Shown in pieces: positions 1 to 9,206 of a stretch of 64,000 nucleotides of DNA (the first letter of the stretch is position 1; each line of letters begins with the position of its first letter). The notes under the pieces were generated by a model. It was not told where the DNA came from. It made no database searches and worked only from the letters and a program-made list of their open reading frames with translations. A program made the position numbers and the translations under genes. Source of the stretch: Flavobacterium commune (lineage in GTDB: Bacteria > Bacteroidota > Bacteroidia > Flavobacteriales > Flavobacteriaceae); contig NZ_CP017774.1 in NCBI RefSeq assembly GCF_001857965.1, positions 124,001 through 188,000 on the forward strand, in the 5' to 3' direction.

Positions 1-19
1 CAGTTAGTGAGACACTACC
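1..19 (-). mobile_element. End of a second IS256-family copy (continues off the left edge)
   Basis: These 19 bases are the exact reverse complement of the first 19 bases of the complete IS at 3396-4765. Another copy of the same element, in opposite orientation, therefore runs off the left edge of the window with its left end at base 19. Bases 20-27 (TAAAAAAG) would be one half of its target duplication; the other half is outside the window. Only the terminus is visible, so whether that copy is intact cannot be judged. Confidence 0.8.
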
Positions 20-22
20 TAA

Positions 23-76
23 AAAAGCTACGAATTCACGAATTATAATGTATTAATTCCTGAATTCGTGGCTTTT
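23..76. terminator. Bidirectional hairpin terminator next to the bacilliredoxin gene
   Basis: Bases 23-45 pair almost perfectly with 54-76 (about 21 of 23 positions, including a G-T pair), with an A run on one side and a T run on the other. It lies just past the 3' end of the minus-strand gene at 91-480 and fits its intrinsic terminator. The neighbouring IS end stops only 4 bases away. Confidence 0.7.
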
Positions 77-90
77 AATTTATTATATTA

Positions 91-480
91 CTACAACTTA
101 TCACTCAAATCTCCTGCATCAATATCCGAATGCGAAGCATCATAAACTGATTTTCCATCTTTAATCAAAAGAATTTGTGGTGACTCGTGATACACATTAA
201 AACGATTAGCTATTTCATTCGAAATCTCACGGTAGTTCAACAAATCCAGAAAGTACGGCGTAACTTCTTCTCCTAAATTGAATTCGTTTTCAAACTGTTT
301 CAACGCCATTCGGCTAACACTACAACGGGTGCTGTGTTTAAAAATCACCGCTGGTTTCTCATTCGAATTAAAAATAATTTCACCTAACTGATCCACATCT
401 GTTAGCAATTCCCAATTTATTTTGCTTTCCTGTTGTTTTGGAGTTTCCTCACTCCCAAAGAAATTTTTTAAAAAACTCAT
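91..480 (-). CDS. ytxJ: Bacilliredoxin-like protein, YtxJ family (monothiol)
   Basis: The 129-residue protein has a thioredoxin-like fold pattern. A beta strand (AVIFKHSTRC) leads into a single active-site cysteine, C53 in TRCSVS, and the sequence ends with the SPQILLIKDGK strand typical of the YtxJ/BrxC-like monothiol family, which in Firmicutes is tied to bacillithiol redox chemistry. The reading frame is open 10 codons further upstream, but the start at 480 (MSFLKNFFG) is preferred because the extra residues are low-complexity and lie in the divergent promoter region. It is transcribed away from clpB. It likely reduces or carries mixed disulfides in the cytoplasm; the bacillithiol link in this organism is inferred from the family. 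Confidence 0.8.
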   Translation of the reverse strand: MSFLKNFFGSEETPKQQESKINWELLTDVDQLGEIIFNSNEKPAVIFKHSTRCSVSRMALKQFENEFNLGEEVTPYFLDLLNYREISNEIANRFNVYHESPQILLIKDGKSVYDASHSDIDAGDLSDKL

Positions 481-542
481 ATTTTGACTTATTTTCTGAC
501 TTTTTGACATTTAAAACTGATAAAAATCATTCTTTTTGTGTC

Positions 543-577
543 TTTTTGTCCGTAATTTTACTATGGAATATAATTTG
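543..577 (+). promoter_or_regulatory. Candidate promoter of clpB
   Basis: TTTTTG at 543-548 and TATAATTTG at 569-577 are separated by 20 bases, close to the Bacteroidota pattern TTG-N(17-23)-TAnnTTTG but with one extra base in the second box. It lies 53 bases before the clpB start. Confidence 0.4.
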
Positions 578-630
578 TCCCAACTCCTGCAAAGTTAAGT
601 AATTAGTTTTAACCAAATCTATAAAACAAA

Positions 631-3240
631 ATGAACATCAATAAATTCACAATTAAATCGCAGGAAGCCATTCAGCTTTCGCAACAGTTGGCTCAAAGCA
701 ATGGTCAACAACAAATAGAAAACGAACACATTTTCAAAGCTATTTTTGAAGTAGATGAAAATGTAGCACCTTTTATTTTGAAAAAACTCAATGTCAATGT
801 GCCTTTATTTTTGCAAATTTTGGATAGCACCATTCAAAGTTTTCCTAAAGTTTCGGGTGGAGACATCATGCTTTCCAGAGAAGCCAATAAAACGTTGAAC
901 GAAGCCGAAATAATTGCGCAAAAAATGAACGATGAATACGTTTCTATCGAACATTTAATCTTAGCTATTTTTGCTTCCAAATCTAAAGTAGCACAGATTC
1001 TAAAAGATCAGGGCGTTACCGAAAAAGGATTGAAAGTAACAATCGAAGAATTGCGTAAAGGCGAAAGAGTAACCTCAGCATCAGCCGAAGAAACCTATAA
1101 TTCCTTGAACAAATACGCTAAAAACCTCAACGAATTAGCCCGTAGCGGTAAACTGGATCCCGTTATTGGCCGTGATGAAGAAATTCGACGTGTATTACAA
1201 ATTTTAACCCGACGCACAAAAAACAACCCAATGCTGGTGGGAGAACCTGGTGTGGGTAAAACCGCCATTGCCGAAGGATTAGCACACCGAATTGTTGATG
1301 GTGATGTTCCTGAAAACCTAAAGGAAAAAATTGTGTATTCGCTTGACATGGGAGCTTTGATTGCGGGTGCTAAATACAAAGGAGAATTTGAAGAACGCTT
1401 GAAATCAGTGGTGAAAGAAGTAACTTCTGCCGAAGGAGATATTGTACTTTTCATTGACGAAATCCACACGCTCGTTGGTGCCGGAGGTGGTGAAGGTGCG
1501 ATGGATGCGGCTAATATCCTGAAACCTGCTTTAGCACGTGGAGAACTGCGTGCTATTGGGGCAACCACCTTGGACGAATACCAAAAATATTTTGAAAAAG
1601 ACAAAGCCTTAGAAAGACGTTTTCAAAAAGTAATGATTGAAGAACCCGATACCGAAAGTGCCATTTCGATTCTGCGTGGTATTAAAGAAAAATATGAAAC
1701 CCATCATCAGGTACAAATTAAAGACGAGGCAATTATTGCGGCTGTGGAATTATCGCAACGTTATATTACCAACCGTTTTTTACCAGATAAAGCCATCGAC
1801 TTAATGGACGAGGCCGCTTCTAAAATCCGTATGGAAATCAATTCAAAACCAGAAGAGCTGGATGTTTTGGATCGAAAAGTAATGCAATTAGAAATCGAAA
1901 TTGAAGCCATCAAACGGGAGAACGATGAAAGCAAACTCAAAATTTTAGGAATGGAATTAGCCAACCTAAAAGAAGAGCGCAACAAGATTTTTGCCAAATG
2001 GAAATCAGAGAAAGATATTGTAGAAAACATACAGGCGGTTAAAAAAGAAATTGAAGATTTTAAATACGAAGCCGAACGTGCCGAACGTGACGGTGATTAC
2101 GGAAAAGTAGCCGAAATAAGATACGGAAAAATCAAAGAAGCTCAAGAGCGTTTGGAAACTTTTGGTAAAGAATTACAAGAAAACCAATCCGGTGGAAGTT
2201 CTTTGATAAAAGAAGAAGTTACCCGGGAAGACATTGCCGAAGTGGTGGCCAAATGGACCGGAATTCCGGTTGTGAAAATGCTTCAGGGAGAAAGAGAAAA
2301 ACTCCTGCATCTGGAAGAAGAATTACACCGTCGTGTGGTAGGTCAGGAAGAAGCCATTGAAGCTGTGAGTGATGCTGTACGCCGAAGCCGTGCCGGATTG
2401 CAGGACATGAAAAAACCTGTGGGTACCTTTTTGTTCCTGGGTACAACTGGTGTAGGTAAAACGGAATTGGCCAAAGCTCTGGCAGAATATTTATTTGACG
2501 ATGAAAATGCCATGACACGTATTGATATGAGTGAGTACCAAGAACGCCATGCCGTAAGCCGATTAGTAGGTGCGCCTCCGGGATATGTAGGCTATGACGA
2601 AGGCGGACAATTAACCGAAGCGGTTCGTAGAAAACCCTATTCTGTTATTCTGTTGGATGAAATTGAAAAAGCACATCCCGATACCTTCAACATCTTATTA
2701 CAAGTGTTGGACGAAGGACGTTTGACAGACAACAAAGGACGTTTGGCCGATTTTAAAAACTCGATTATCATTATGACTTCTAATATGGGAAGCCAGATTA
2801 TTCAGGAGAAATTTGAAAATCTAAAAGGTGGTCTTGAAGCCGCAACCGAAGCTGCCAAAGTAGAAGTTTTAGGCTTATTGAAACAAACCGTTCGCCCCGA
2901 ATTCATCAACCGTATTGACGAAATCGTGATGTTTACGCCGTTGAGCAATGCTAATATTGCGCAAATTGTAGGTTTACAACTGAAATCGGTTACTAAAATG
3001 CTGGCACAACAAGGCATCACTATGGACGCCACTCCGCAAGCTATCGATTATTTATCCGAAAAAGGATTTGACCCGCAGTTTGGTGCCCGACCAGTAAAAC
3101 GTGTGATTCAAAGAGAGGTTTTGAACCAGCTGTCTAAAGAAATTCTGGCTGGAAAAATCACTACCGATAGCATTATCCTTTTGGACGCTTTTGACGGTCA
3201 ATTGGTTTTCAGGAATCAAAGTGAAACAGAAGAAGTTTAA
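631..3240 (+). CDS. clpB: ATP-dependent chaperone ClpB
   Basis: This 869-residue protein has the full ClpB layout. There is an N-terminal Clp-N double repeat (about 1-145), a first AAA+ module with Walker [10 protein letters not shown] near residue 205 and Walker [11 protein letters not shown], a charged coiled-coil middle domain (about 410-540), a second AAA+ module with Walker [10 protein letters not shown] near 605 and Walker [13 protein letters not shown], and a C-terminal ClpB-D2 small domain. No ClpP-binding tripeptide loop is evident, in keeping with ClpB rather than ClpA/ClpC. It forms a hexamer that extracts proteins from aggregates together with DnaK. It is a single-gene unit ending in two hairpins. 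No heat-shock element was recognised. Confidence 0.97.
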   Translation: MNINKFTIKSQEAIQLSQQLAQSNGQQQIENEHIFKAIFEVDENVAPFILKKLNVNVPLFLQILDSTIQSFPKVSGGDIMLSREANKTLNEAEIIAQKMNDEYVSIEHLILAIFASKSKVAQILKDQGVTEKGLKVTIEELRKGERVTSASAEETYNSLNKYAKNLNELARSGKLDPVIGRDEEIRRVLQILTRRTKNNPMLVGEPGVGKTAIAEGLAHRIVDGDVPENLKEKIVYSLDMGALIAGAKYKGEFEERLKSVVKEVTSAEGDIVLFIDEIHTLVGAGGGEGAMDAANILKPALARGELRAIGATTLDEYQKYFEKDKALERRFQKVMIEEPDTESAISILRGIKEKYETHHQVQIKDEAIIAAVELSQRYITNRFLPDKAIDLMDEAASKIRMEINSKPEELDVLDRKVMQLEIEIEAIKRENDESKLKILGMELANLKEERNKIFAKWKSEKDIVENIQAVKKEIEDFKYEAERAERDGDYGKVAEIRYGKIKEAQERLETFGKELQENQSGGSSLIKEEVTREDIAEVVAKWTGIPVVKMLQGEREKLLHLEEELHRRVVGQEEAIEAVSDAVRRSRAGLQDMKKPVGTFLFLGTTGVGKTELAKALAEYLFDDENAMTRIDMSEYQERHAVSRLVGAPPGYVGYDEGGQLTEAVRRKPYSVILLDEIEKAHPDTFNILLQVLDEGRLTDNKGRLADFKNSIIIMTSNMGSQIIQEKFENLKGGLEAATEAAKVEVLGLLKQTVRPEFINRIDEIVMFTPLSNANIAQIVGLQLKSVTKMLAQQGITMDATPQAIDYLSEKGFDPQFGARPVKRVIQREVLNQLSKEILAGKITTDSIILLDAFDGQLVFRNQSETEEV

Positions 3241-3249
3241 GTATTAGTC

Positions 3250-3332
3250 ATTGCTTCGTTCCGATAGTTATTGAAACGAAGCAATCTCAATAAATCATTA
3301 ACCCTGTCAAAGTTTTGAACTCTAACAGGGTT
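3250..3332 (+). terminator. Two hairpins downstream of clpB
   Basis: The first hairpin is an 11-bp perfect stem (3250-3260 with 3275-3285). The second pairs 3300-3307 with 3325-3332. Neither has a long T tract, so they may be weak terminators or dispersed palindromes. The loop of the first contains CCGATAGTTATTG, similar to the palindrome found inside the RNase P RNA gene. Confidence 0.5.
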
Positions 3333-3395
3333 CAATAAAACATTAGCCATCATAATCTAAAACCAAAAGTTTGGACAAATTTATAATCTATTAAA

Positions 3396-4765
3396 GGTAG
3401 TGTCTCACTAACTGTGTAAGTTGAAAAGTTATTCTGAAAAATATTTGAGCTCCTTTAAAAAGCTCAAAAATATTTTTCGGAAATAACTTTTTGTTATTTT
3501 TAACCTTACATAATTATGATTGACAAAGACGACTTATTAAACAACAAGGATTTCTATAAATCCTTCAAGAATGCAGAAGATTTAACCTCATTCTTTCAAA
3601 CGATGCACAAACGAGCTGTTGAACATATGCTCGAAGCCGAACTTGATGCTCATTTAGACAATGAAAAACACGATAAAACCACTAAGGGTAATTATCGCAA
3701 CGGACACGGAACTAAAAAAATAAAGACCTCTTTTGGTCAACAAGAAATCAAAGTTCCTCGTGACAGAGATTCTTCCTTTAATCCCCTGCTTGTTCCTAAA
3801 AGAGAAAATATAGCCCAAGGTATTGAAAATGTCATCATCTCACTTTATGCTAAAGGCATGAGTGTTAGTGATATTGAAGAACAGATCAAGGAGGTATATG
3901 ATTTTGAAGTGTCTTCTTCGACTATATCACGTATTACCAACACAATTACAAATGAAGTAGTTACTTGGCAAAACAGGCCACTAGAAGAGCTTTATTTAAT
4001 TGTTTGGATGGATGGTATTGTTTTTAAGGTTAGAGAAGGTTCGAAAGTTATCAATAAAACTATTTATTTAGCTGTAGGGCTTAACAGAGATGGTAAAAAA
4101 GATGTTTTAGGAATGTGGCTTGGTAAGAATGAAAGCAGTAGCTTTTGGATGAGTGTTTTGACTGATTTAAAAGCCCGTGGCGTTGAAGATATACTTATTA
4201 CAGCTACCGATAATTTAAATGGATTTACTCAAACAATCCGAAGTGTTTTCCCTGAATCTCAAACACAAATCTGTGTGGTTCATCAAATTAGAAACGCTTG
4301 TAAATATGTTGTTTGGAAGGATAGAAAACAATTTACTGCCGATATGAAACATATTTATAACGTTCCAACAAAACAAGCAGCAGAGTTGGCTTTAAACGAT
4401 TTTGCAGACAAATGGGAATCCAAATATTCTTATGCAATTAAATCCTGGCGAGATAACTGGGATGAATTGACCGTATTTTTTGATTTTCCAATTGAAATTA
4501 GAAAAATCATTTATACAACAAATTTAATCGAGAACTTAAACGGAAAAATTAGAAAATACACTAAAAATAAAATGTCGTTCCCAACAGATGATGCTGTATT
4601 AAAATCGGTATTTTTGGCTTTAAGAGAAGCGACCAAAAAATGGTCAATGCCTATTCAAAATTGGGGAATTGTTTTAAACCAATTTACCATTATATTTGAA
4701 AAAAGGCTCCGATTATAAAAACGAAGCCTTAACTTTTCAACTTACACACTTTTTGGGATAGTGTC
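3396..4765 (+). mobile_element. Complete IS256-family insertion sequence, 1370 bp
   Basis: The element is bounded by 35-bp imperfect terminal inverted repeats that align without gaps. The inner 17 bases are identical and the outer 18 have 8 mismatches. It is flanked by an 8-bp direct repeat CTATTAAA (3388-3395 and 4766-4773), the target duplication size expected for IS256. It carries one transposase gene and no passenger. The intact duplication shows this copy arrived by simple insertion, and the undamaged transposase and duplication suggest it is recent. Confidence 0.93.
3516..4718 (+). CDS. IS256 family transposase (Mutator type)
   Basis: This 400-residue transposase belongs to the IS256/Mutator family. 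The N-terminal part has the [11 protein letters not shown] and [13 protein letters not shown] motifs. The catalytic triad can be read as D166 (VWMDGI), D232 (ATDNLNGF) and E339 ([12 protein letters not shown]). The family's C/H signature is present as [11 protein letters not shown]. Length is normal for the family and the frame is undamaged, so the element is probably active. The gene starts 120 bases inside the left end and stops 47 bases before the right end. Confidence 0.95.
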   Translation: MIDKDDLLNNKDFYKSFKNAEDLTSFFQTMHKRAVEHMLEAELDAHLDNEKHDKTTKGNYRNGHGTKKIKTSFGQQEIKVPRDRDSSFNPLLVPKRENIAQGIENVIISLYAKGMSVSDIEEQIKEVYDFEVSSSTISRITNTITNEVVTWQNRPLEELYLIVWMDGIVFKVREGSKVINKTIYLAVGLNRDGKKDVLGMWLGKNESSSFWMSVLTDLKARGVEDILITATDNLNGFTQTIRSVFPESQTQICVVHQIRNACKYVVWKDRKQFTADMKHIYNVPTKQAAELALNDFADKWESKYSYAIKSWRDNWDELTVFFDFPIEIRKIIYTTNLIENLNGKIRKYTKNKMSFPTDDAVLKSVFLALREATKKWSMPIQNWGIVLNQFTIIFEKRLRL

Positions 4766-4773
4766 CTATTAAA

Positions 4774-4940
4774 AAAATGAATTTGTCATTCAAGTTCAAT
4801 AATTCCTTTCTCTCTGTAGTTATAGTCCTTGTATGGTACTCTAATAATTCTAATTCATTCAATTCTTTTTCCAAACTTGTATTTTCGTTTACGCTAAAAA
4901 TGTTAAAAATAAATTTAACATTATCAGATAGTATTACAAA
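4774..4940 (-). pseudogene. Possible remnant of a small gene split by the IS
   Basis: On the minus strand this stretch is open for about 57 codons and encodes a charged, coiled-coil-like peptide (for example SLEKELNELELLEYHT). If the IS and one copy of its target duplication are removed, the frame continues through KFVQTFGFRL and stops at a TGA at 3350-3352. No start codon is visible, because an in-frame stop at 4941-4943 closes it upstream. It is therefore at best a decayed fragment and could be chance. The rest of the gap to 5112 shows no gene. Confidence 0.25.
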
Positions 4941-5112
4941 TTAAAGAATTGATTCACTCCAAATCCTCTATAAAATGGTTCGACATTTGTTCGCTTGCGA
5001 CCACAATTTAACTAATACCTTAATAATACTGGTTTTTCATTTTTATACTAATTATCGGAAGGGTTTTCATGATCGGTATGCTTCTGTTCTTGACGATATT
5101 AATTTCTAAAAA

Positions 5113-6534
5113 TTAATCTACAAAGCTCTCGTCTTTAAATCCTATTAGGTATAATTTGTTTTTGGCACGAGTCATGGCGGTGTACAACCAGCGAATGTAA
5201 TCCCGGTCAATTCCGTTAGGCAAATACGGTTGTTCTATAAAAACCGTGTTCCACTGCCCTCCTTGCGATTTATGACAAGTAATGGCATAAGAAAATTTCA
5301 CCTGAAGTCCGTTGAAATATTCATTGGCTTTTACTTTTTGGAATTGCTTGAATTTGGTTTCGCCTTCGTAGTCTTTTAAGACTTCCTGATATAATCGGTT
5401 TGATTCTTCGTAAGTCAACGATGGCGATTCGCTTTTTATAGTGTCCAATAATAAAACCGTTTCAAACGGAATCTGATTCGGATAATCGACCATTCGGATT
5501 TTTACTTTGGCAAACTTAAATCCGTACAATTCTTTGATATTAAAAATCTCCAAAATTTCGATAATATCACCATTGGCAATAAAACCGGCTTCGTCTGATT
5601 CTTTCAGCCAAAAATAGTTGTTCTTAACCACCATCAAAAAATCTCCCGTAGACAATTCACTTTCTTTATCGAGAATTTTAGATCTGATTTGCTCATTATA
5701 TTGATTCGCTCTTTTATTCGAACGAACAATAAATGCGGTATCTTCGATACTATAATTACTGTAAGCCGAATTGATGGCATCCTGAATATCATATCCATCT
5801 ACCAAACGAACAATGTCTTTGAATTTTCGAACATTAAACTGAAAATCGGTAATGAAGGAATCTTTCAATAATTCCCGAAGTTCGGTCGCATTATGCAAAA
5901 TCCCGGAACTCTCTTCCTGACGCATGACTTCGTCGAGTTCGATATAATCGACTTCCTTATTATAGTTCATACTCAAAGTACGAATGTCTAATGCGGGACT
6001 GATATCTAAATTTACAGGAGGCAACTGAGCAGTATCTCCCAAAAGAATCATTTTGCAATTGGTTCCTGAATAGACATACGAAATCAAATCGTCAAGCAAG
6101 GAACCATTGGCATACATCTTTGAATCAGAATCCACATCCGAAATCATCGAAGCTTCATCGACTATAAAAATGGTATTTTTATGTTTGTTTTGTTGCAACG
6201 TAAAAGACAGGCCACCACCTGAATTTTTCTTAGGAAAATAAATTTTCTTATGAATGGTAAAAGCAGCTTTATTCGAATAATTAGCAATTACTTTGGCAGC
6301 TCGACCTGTTGGAGCCAACAAAACATATTTTTTATTGATCTCTAAAAGGTTATTTACAATAGTCGAAATGACGGTAGTTTTCCCCGTTCCAGCATATCCT
6401 TTAAGAACAAAAATGCTATCATTAGTAGTTTCTGTCAAAAAGATGGCAATCTTCTGAAAAAAAATATCCTGATTGTAAGTAGGTGAAAACGGAAATTTAT
6501 TTTTTAAAAGACTATAAAACTGGGAGGAAATCAT
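5113..6534 (-). CDS. RecD-like superfamily 1 DNA helicase/ATPase
   Basis: The 473-residue protein is built like short RecD/Pif1-type helicases. Walker A is GYAGTGKTT (46-54), followed by a motif Ia block (LLAPTGRAAK), Walker B IFIVDEASM, motif III (LLGDTAQLPP) and a C-terminal UvrD_C_2 block with TCHKSQGGQW and YTAMTRAK. It should translocate on or unwind DNA using ATP. The frame extends 43 codons upstream to 6663, but that stretch translates low-complexity intergenic sequence, so the start MISSQFYSLL at 6534 is used, preceded by GGGAGG-like bases in the mRNA sense. It stands alone. Whether it acts in repair or recombination cannot be told from context. Confidence 0.88.
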   Translation of the reverse strand: MISSQFYSLLKNKFPFSPTYNQDIFFQKIAIFLTETTNDSIFVLKGYAGTGKTTVISTIVNNLLEINKKYVLLAPTGRAAKVIANYSNKAAFTIHKKIYFPKKNSGGGLSFTLQQNKHKNTIFIVDEASMISDVDSDSKMYANGSLLDDLISYVYSGTNCKMILLGDTAQLPPVNLDISPALDIRTLSMNYNKEVDYIELDEVMRQEESSGILHNATELRELLKDSFITDFQFNVRKFKDIVRLVDGYDIQDAINSAYSNYSIEDTAFIVRSNKRANQYNEQIRSKILDKESELSTGDFLMVVKNNYFWLKESDEAGFIANGDIIEILEIFNIKELYGFKFAKVKIRMVDYPNQIPFETVLLLDTIKSESPSLTYEESNRLYQEVLKDYEGETKFKQFQKVKANEYFNGLQVKFSYAITCHKSQGGQWNTVFIEQPYLPNGIDRDYIRWLYTAMTRAKNKLYLIGFKDESFVD

Positions 6535-6798
6535 GAATTGTATTTTAACTTCAAAGATAGTTTTTTTAGCACGCAGATTTAACAGATTTTTACAGATAAA
6601 TGCTTCTAAACTGAAAATACTTTTTAAACCATATAAGTCATTTAAGTTTTTAAAATAGTACAAAAAGAAAAGCTAAATTCATAAAGTGAATATAAGTTTT
6701 TGAAATTTATGGTTATAAAAAAACTTAGTGAATCTTTCCTTTTACTTTGTGACTCTTTGTGGTAAAACTTTCGGCAACTGCATTGTATTGAAATTGAC
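6535..6798. other. Intergenic, no gene seen
   Basis: This AT-rich gap lies between divergent genes. It has degenerate stretches resembling decayed intergenic repeats (for example around 6570-6600 and 6720-6770) but no open reading frame with coding character apart from the unused N-terminal extension of the helicase frame. Confidence 0.6.
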
Positions 6799-6828
6799 TT
6801 TTGACATTGTTATTGCTATTTAAATTTG
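6799..6828 (+). promoter_or_regulatory. Promoter for DUF3822-rsmD
   Basis: TTTTG at 6799-6803 and TAAATTTG at 6821-6828 are separated by 17 bases, matching the Bacteroidota housekeeping promoter. The start codon of the first gene lies 31 bases downstream. Confidence 0.6.
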
Positions 6829-6859
6829 TAAGTTTGCCAAGCAGAAAAAATCTTCATTA

Positions 6860-7666
6860 ATGGACATTACCGAAAAGAAATATAAAAAACTCTCCATTCA
6901 AGTTTCCTTGACCGGACTTTCTTTTTGCTGTTTTGATACACTTAACAATACTGTTTCTTCATTCAAGGAAATCCATTTTGACCATTTTGACAAAAATTTA
7001 AAAATAGAAGATTTGTTTGCCAATGCTTTTGCTGAACATACTGAACTGAATGAACAATACGATGATGTTCTTGTCATTCACAATAATAATCTATCGACTT
7101 TTGTTCCGACTCCACTTTTTGACGAAAATTATCTGGGAAGCTATTTGCAATACAATACCAAAGTTTTTGAAACTGATTTTTTTGCTTTTGACGAAATCAG
7201 CAATTACGAAATCAATGCTGTTTATATTCCGTATGTGAATATGAATAATTTCTTTATAGACAAATTTGGTTCTTTCGAATACAAACATGCCAACAGTATT
7301 TTAGTCACTAAATTATTAGATGCTTCTAAAAATGTGGACACTAAAAAAATGATGGTTCATTTTAATTCCACTCATTTTGAAATTGTGGTGATTCAAAATC
7401 AAAAGTTGTTGCTTTTTAATTCTTTTGAATACCAAACTCCCGAAGATTTCATTTATTACATTTTGTTCACTGCCGAACAACTGAACATGAATCCCGAAAA
7501 TTTCCCTTTGGAATTAATTGGGAACATCACTACCGAAAGTCCGTTTTTTAAAATAGCTTACAAATACATCCGCAATGTTTCACTTCTTGATGTGGAAGAT
7601 TTGCGATGGAACAATTATTTTTCTGAGGCCGAAAACAGAAATCATTTTATACTTTTCAACTCATGA
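6860..7666 (+). CDS. DUF3822 family protein
   Basis: This 268-residue protein is recognised as the Bacteroidota DUF3822 family, which commonly sits directly before rsmD, as it does here. The stop codon overlaps the rsmD start (ATGA-type overlap at 7663-7666), so the two are almost certainly translationally coupled. No signal peptide, membrane segment or known catalytic motif was found. The biochemical role is unknown; the conserved link with rsmD suggests a function around ribosome maturation, but that is inference only. Confidence 0.85.
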   Translation: MDITEKKYKKLSIQVSLTGLSFCCFDTLNNTVSSFKEIHFDHFDKNLKIEDLFANAFAEHTELNEQYDDVLVIHNNNLSTFVPTPLFDENYLGSYLQYNTKVFETDFFAFDEISNYEINAVYIPYVNMNNFFIDKFGSFEYKHANSILVTKLLDASKNVDTKKMMVHFNSTHFEIVVIQNQKLLLFNSFEYQTPEDFIYYILFTAEQLNMNPENFPLELIGNITTESPFFKIAYKYIRNVSLLDVEDLRWNNYFSEAENRNHFILFNS

Positions 7667-8250
7667 GAATTATTTCAGGAAAATACAAAGGAAGACGCAT
7701 TAGCCCACCAAAAGGTTTACCTGTTCGCCCTACAACCGATATGTCCAAGGAAGCTTTGTTCAATGTTTTAAACAATCATTTTAGTTTTGACAGTTTAAAA
7801 GTTTTGGACTTATTTGCTGGAACCGGAAATATCAGTTACGAATTTGCTTCTCGCGGAAGTTCGCCTATTACTTCTGTCGATGGCGATTTTGGTTGTGTAA
7901 AATTCATCAAGCAAACTGCTGCCGAATATGATTTTCCAATTGCTGCAACCAAAAGTGATGTTTTTAAGTTTCTCGAAAAATGCAATGCTTCGTTTGATAT
8001 TGTTTTTGCCGATCCACCTTATGGATTAGACCAGGCCACTTTTGAAAAAGTAGTGTTACTTGTTTTCGAAAAAAACATTCTTAACCAGGATGGAATGATG
8101 GTTATCGAACATTCTAAATATACTAAGTTAGCCCACTTGCCTAATTTCTCTTTTCAAAAAAGTTATGGTGGTTCTATTTTTAGTTTTTTCGAATTTGAAT
8201 CGGATGAAGAATTTGAAGACGATTCTTTTGAAGATGACGAAGAAGAATAA
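7663..8250 (+). CDS. rsmD: 16S rRNA (guanine(966)-N(2))-methyltransferase RsmD
   Basis: The 195-residue protein has the RsmD hallmarks. The N-terminal MRIISGKYKGRRI and RPTTDMSKEALFNVL blocks are followed by the SAM-binding VLDLFAGTGN and the catalytic motif DPPYG near residue 118. It methylates G966 of 16S rRNA (E. coli numbering) during small-subunit assembly. An unusual acidic tail of about 20 residues, nearly all D and E, follows the methyltransferase core. The gene overlaps the DUF3822 gene by 4 bases and is followed by a terminator hairpin. Confidence 0.95.
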   Translation: MRIISGKYKGRRISPPKGLPVRPTTDMSKEALFNVLNNHFSFDSLKVLDLFAGTGNISYEFASRGSSPITSVDGDFGCVKFIKQTAAEYDFPIAATKSDVFKFLEKCNASFDIVFADPPYGLDQATFEKVVLLVFEKNILNQDGMMVIEHSKYTKLAHLPNFSFQKSYGGSIFSFFEFESDEEFEDDSFEDDEEE

Positions 8251-8271
8251 TTTCAACCAACACAACATAAG

Positions 8272-8307
8272 AAAACCATTAACAAATTTGAATTCCTTAA
8301 TGGTTTT
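8272..8307 (+). terminator. Terminator after rsmD
   Basis: An 11-bp stem (8272-8282 with 8297-8307) is followed by a T-rich run on the plus strand, between rsmD and the convergent RNase P RNA gene. Confidence 0.65.
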
Positions 8308-8330
8308 TATTTTTGTTTTAAATAAAAAAA

Positions 8331-8650
8331 ACAGACCTATAAGCCGGATTCTGTATTCGCCGAGGCGAACCCTTATCATTTATCTAGCCTTGTTGTTACC
8401 AACAAGATCAAGCTACCTACCCTTCAACAACGGACGAGAAACCCTTAAATGCTGATATACTTGGTATTTCACCGCATAGAGTTTACCTGGTTTCACTACA
8501 GCATTACCTGTACATACTTTCTGTTGCACTTGTCCTATTCGCCGCGGCGAATGACGGGTGTTACCCGCTATGCTTCTCTGTGGTGTCCGGACTTTCCTCC
8601 TTCTTGTCCCGATAGCTATCGGGAACAAAACGGCGATAAGGCGGTCTGTC
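8331..8650 (-). ncRNA. rnpB: RNase P RNA, bacterial type A
   Basis: Read on the minus strand, the 5' end ACAGACCGCC and the 3' end GGCTTATAGGTCTGT form the P1 stem and flank conserved core elements of RNase P RNA, including GGAGGAAAGTCCGG near the 5' end and GCCGGCTTATAG-like sequence at the 3' end. The length of about 320 nt is normal. The RNA is the catalytic subunit that trims tRNA 5' leaders. Three helices carry short GC-rich palindromes (see findings). The ends are placed from the P1 pairing and may be off by several bases. Confidence 0.92.
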
Positions 8651-8653
8651 CCG

Positions 8654-8684
8654 CAAAATTACAATAATTAAATTAGGCCAACAA
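8654..8684 (-). promoter_or_regulatory. Promoter of rnpB
   Basis: On the minus strand TTG (8682-8684) and TAATTTTG (8654-8661) are separated by 20 bases, matching the Bacteroidota consensus. The second box ends only about 4-5 bases from the P1 stem, which fits transcription starting at or next to the mature 5' end. Confidence 0.65.
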
Positions 8685-8777
8685 GCCTAACAAAGCTACT
8701 TTTAACAAGCATTACATAACAGTTTAAAAATAAATTAGTTATATTTAATATTGGTTTCAACTTAATATTTTAACATT

Positions 8778-9077
8778 ATGAAAAATATATACCACTACGA
8801 TTCCGTTTCAAAAGCTTTGGACGAATTGAACGAAAATGGATTCAATTATGACTTCAATCAACATGAAGATGAAATTTTAAAGAATCCAAATCATTACGAA
8901 ATCAAACACATCTATCGCTATGAAGGAGAATCAAATCCTGATGACGAAGCAATAGTATATGGCATACAATGTAAAACTGGAAAAAAAGGGGTTTATGTAT
9001 CCGGTTTTGCTGCCAATTCTATTACCGAAGCTGGGCAAATTTTGTTAGATATTAGTATTAAATCCAGAAAAAAATAA
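8778..9077 (+). CDS. Small conserved Bacteroidota protein
   Basis: The 99-residue soluble protein is rich in acidic residues and has the block [18 protein letters not shown] followed by a [10 protein letters not shown] strand. This resembles a widespread family of about 100-residue Bacteroidota proteins that are often labelled phosphoribosylpyrophosphate synthetase in databases. The protein is far too short for that enzyme and lacks a PRPP-binding loop, so the label should not be transferred. Its function is unknown. It stands alone between rnpB and dnaX. Confidence 0.75.
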   Translation: MKNIYHYDSVSKALDELNENGFNYDFNQHEDEILKNPNHYEIKHIYRYEGESNPDDEAIVYGIQCKTGKKGVYVSGFAANSITEAGQILLDISIKSRKK

Positions 9078-9157
9078 CTCTTTCATTGAAGTAAAAAATT
9101 AGAAGCAATAGTAAAAATCAATTGATTTTTATTTTTTTTGCATTTGGAATTCAGAAT

Positions 9158-9188
9158 TTGCTTTTTGGTTTTTCAAATCCTATATTTG
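9158..9188 (+). promoter_or_regulatory. Promoter of dnaX
   Basis: TTG at 9158-9160 and TATATTTG at 9181-9188 are separated by 20 bases, a full match to the Bacteroidota consensus. Transcription would start near 9195, which leaves the in-frame ATG at 9138 outside the mRNA and supports the start at 9207. Confidence 0.7.
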
Positions 9189-9206
9189 CTTTCGAATAAA
9201 ATTTCT

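Noticed and set aside
1095..3032. Several minus-strand frames within clpB
   Set aside because: They overlap a fully conserved gene in antisense, show no family motifs and have compositions expected of shadows.
6535..6663. N-terminal extension of the RecD-like helicase
   Set aside because: The 43 extra residues translate AT-rich intergenic sequence, and the protein family begins at the internal methionine used here.
8128..8667. Short frames on both strands across the RNase P RNA gene
   Set aside because: The region is fully explained by rnpB and the acidic end of rsmD.
8778..9077. Label phosphoribosylpyrophosphate synthetase for the 99-residue protein
   Set aside because: It is one third of the enzyme's length and has no PRPP or ATP site, so the database-style name is not supported.
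9138..9206. Upstream start for dnaX
   Set aside because: It lies upstream of and across the consensus promoter (9158-9188), and DnaX proteins begin near MEQFIVSARKYRPQ.
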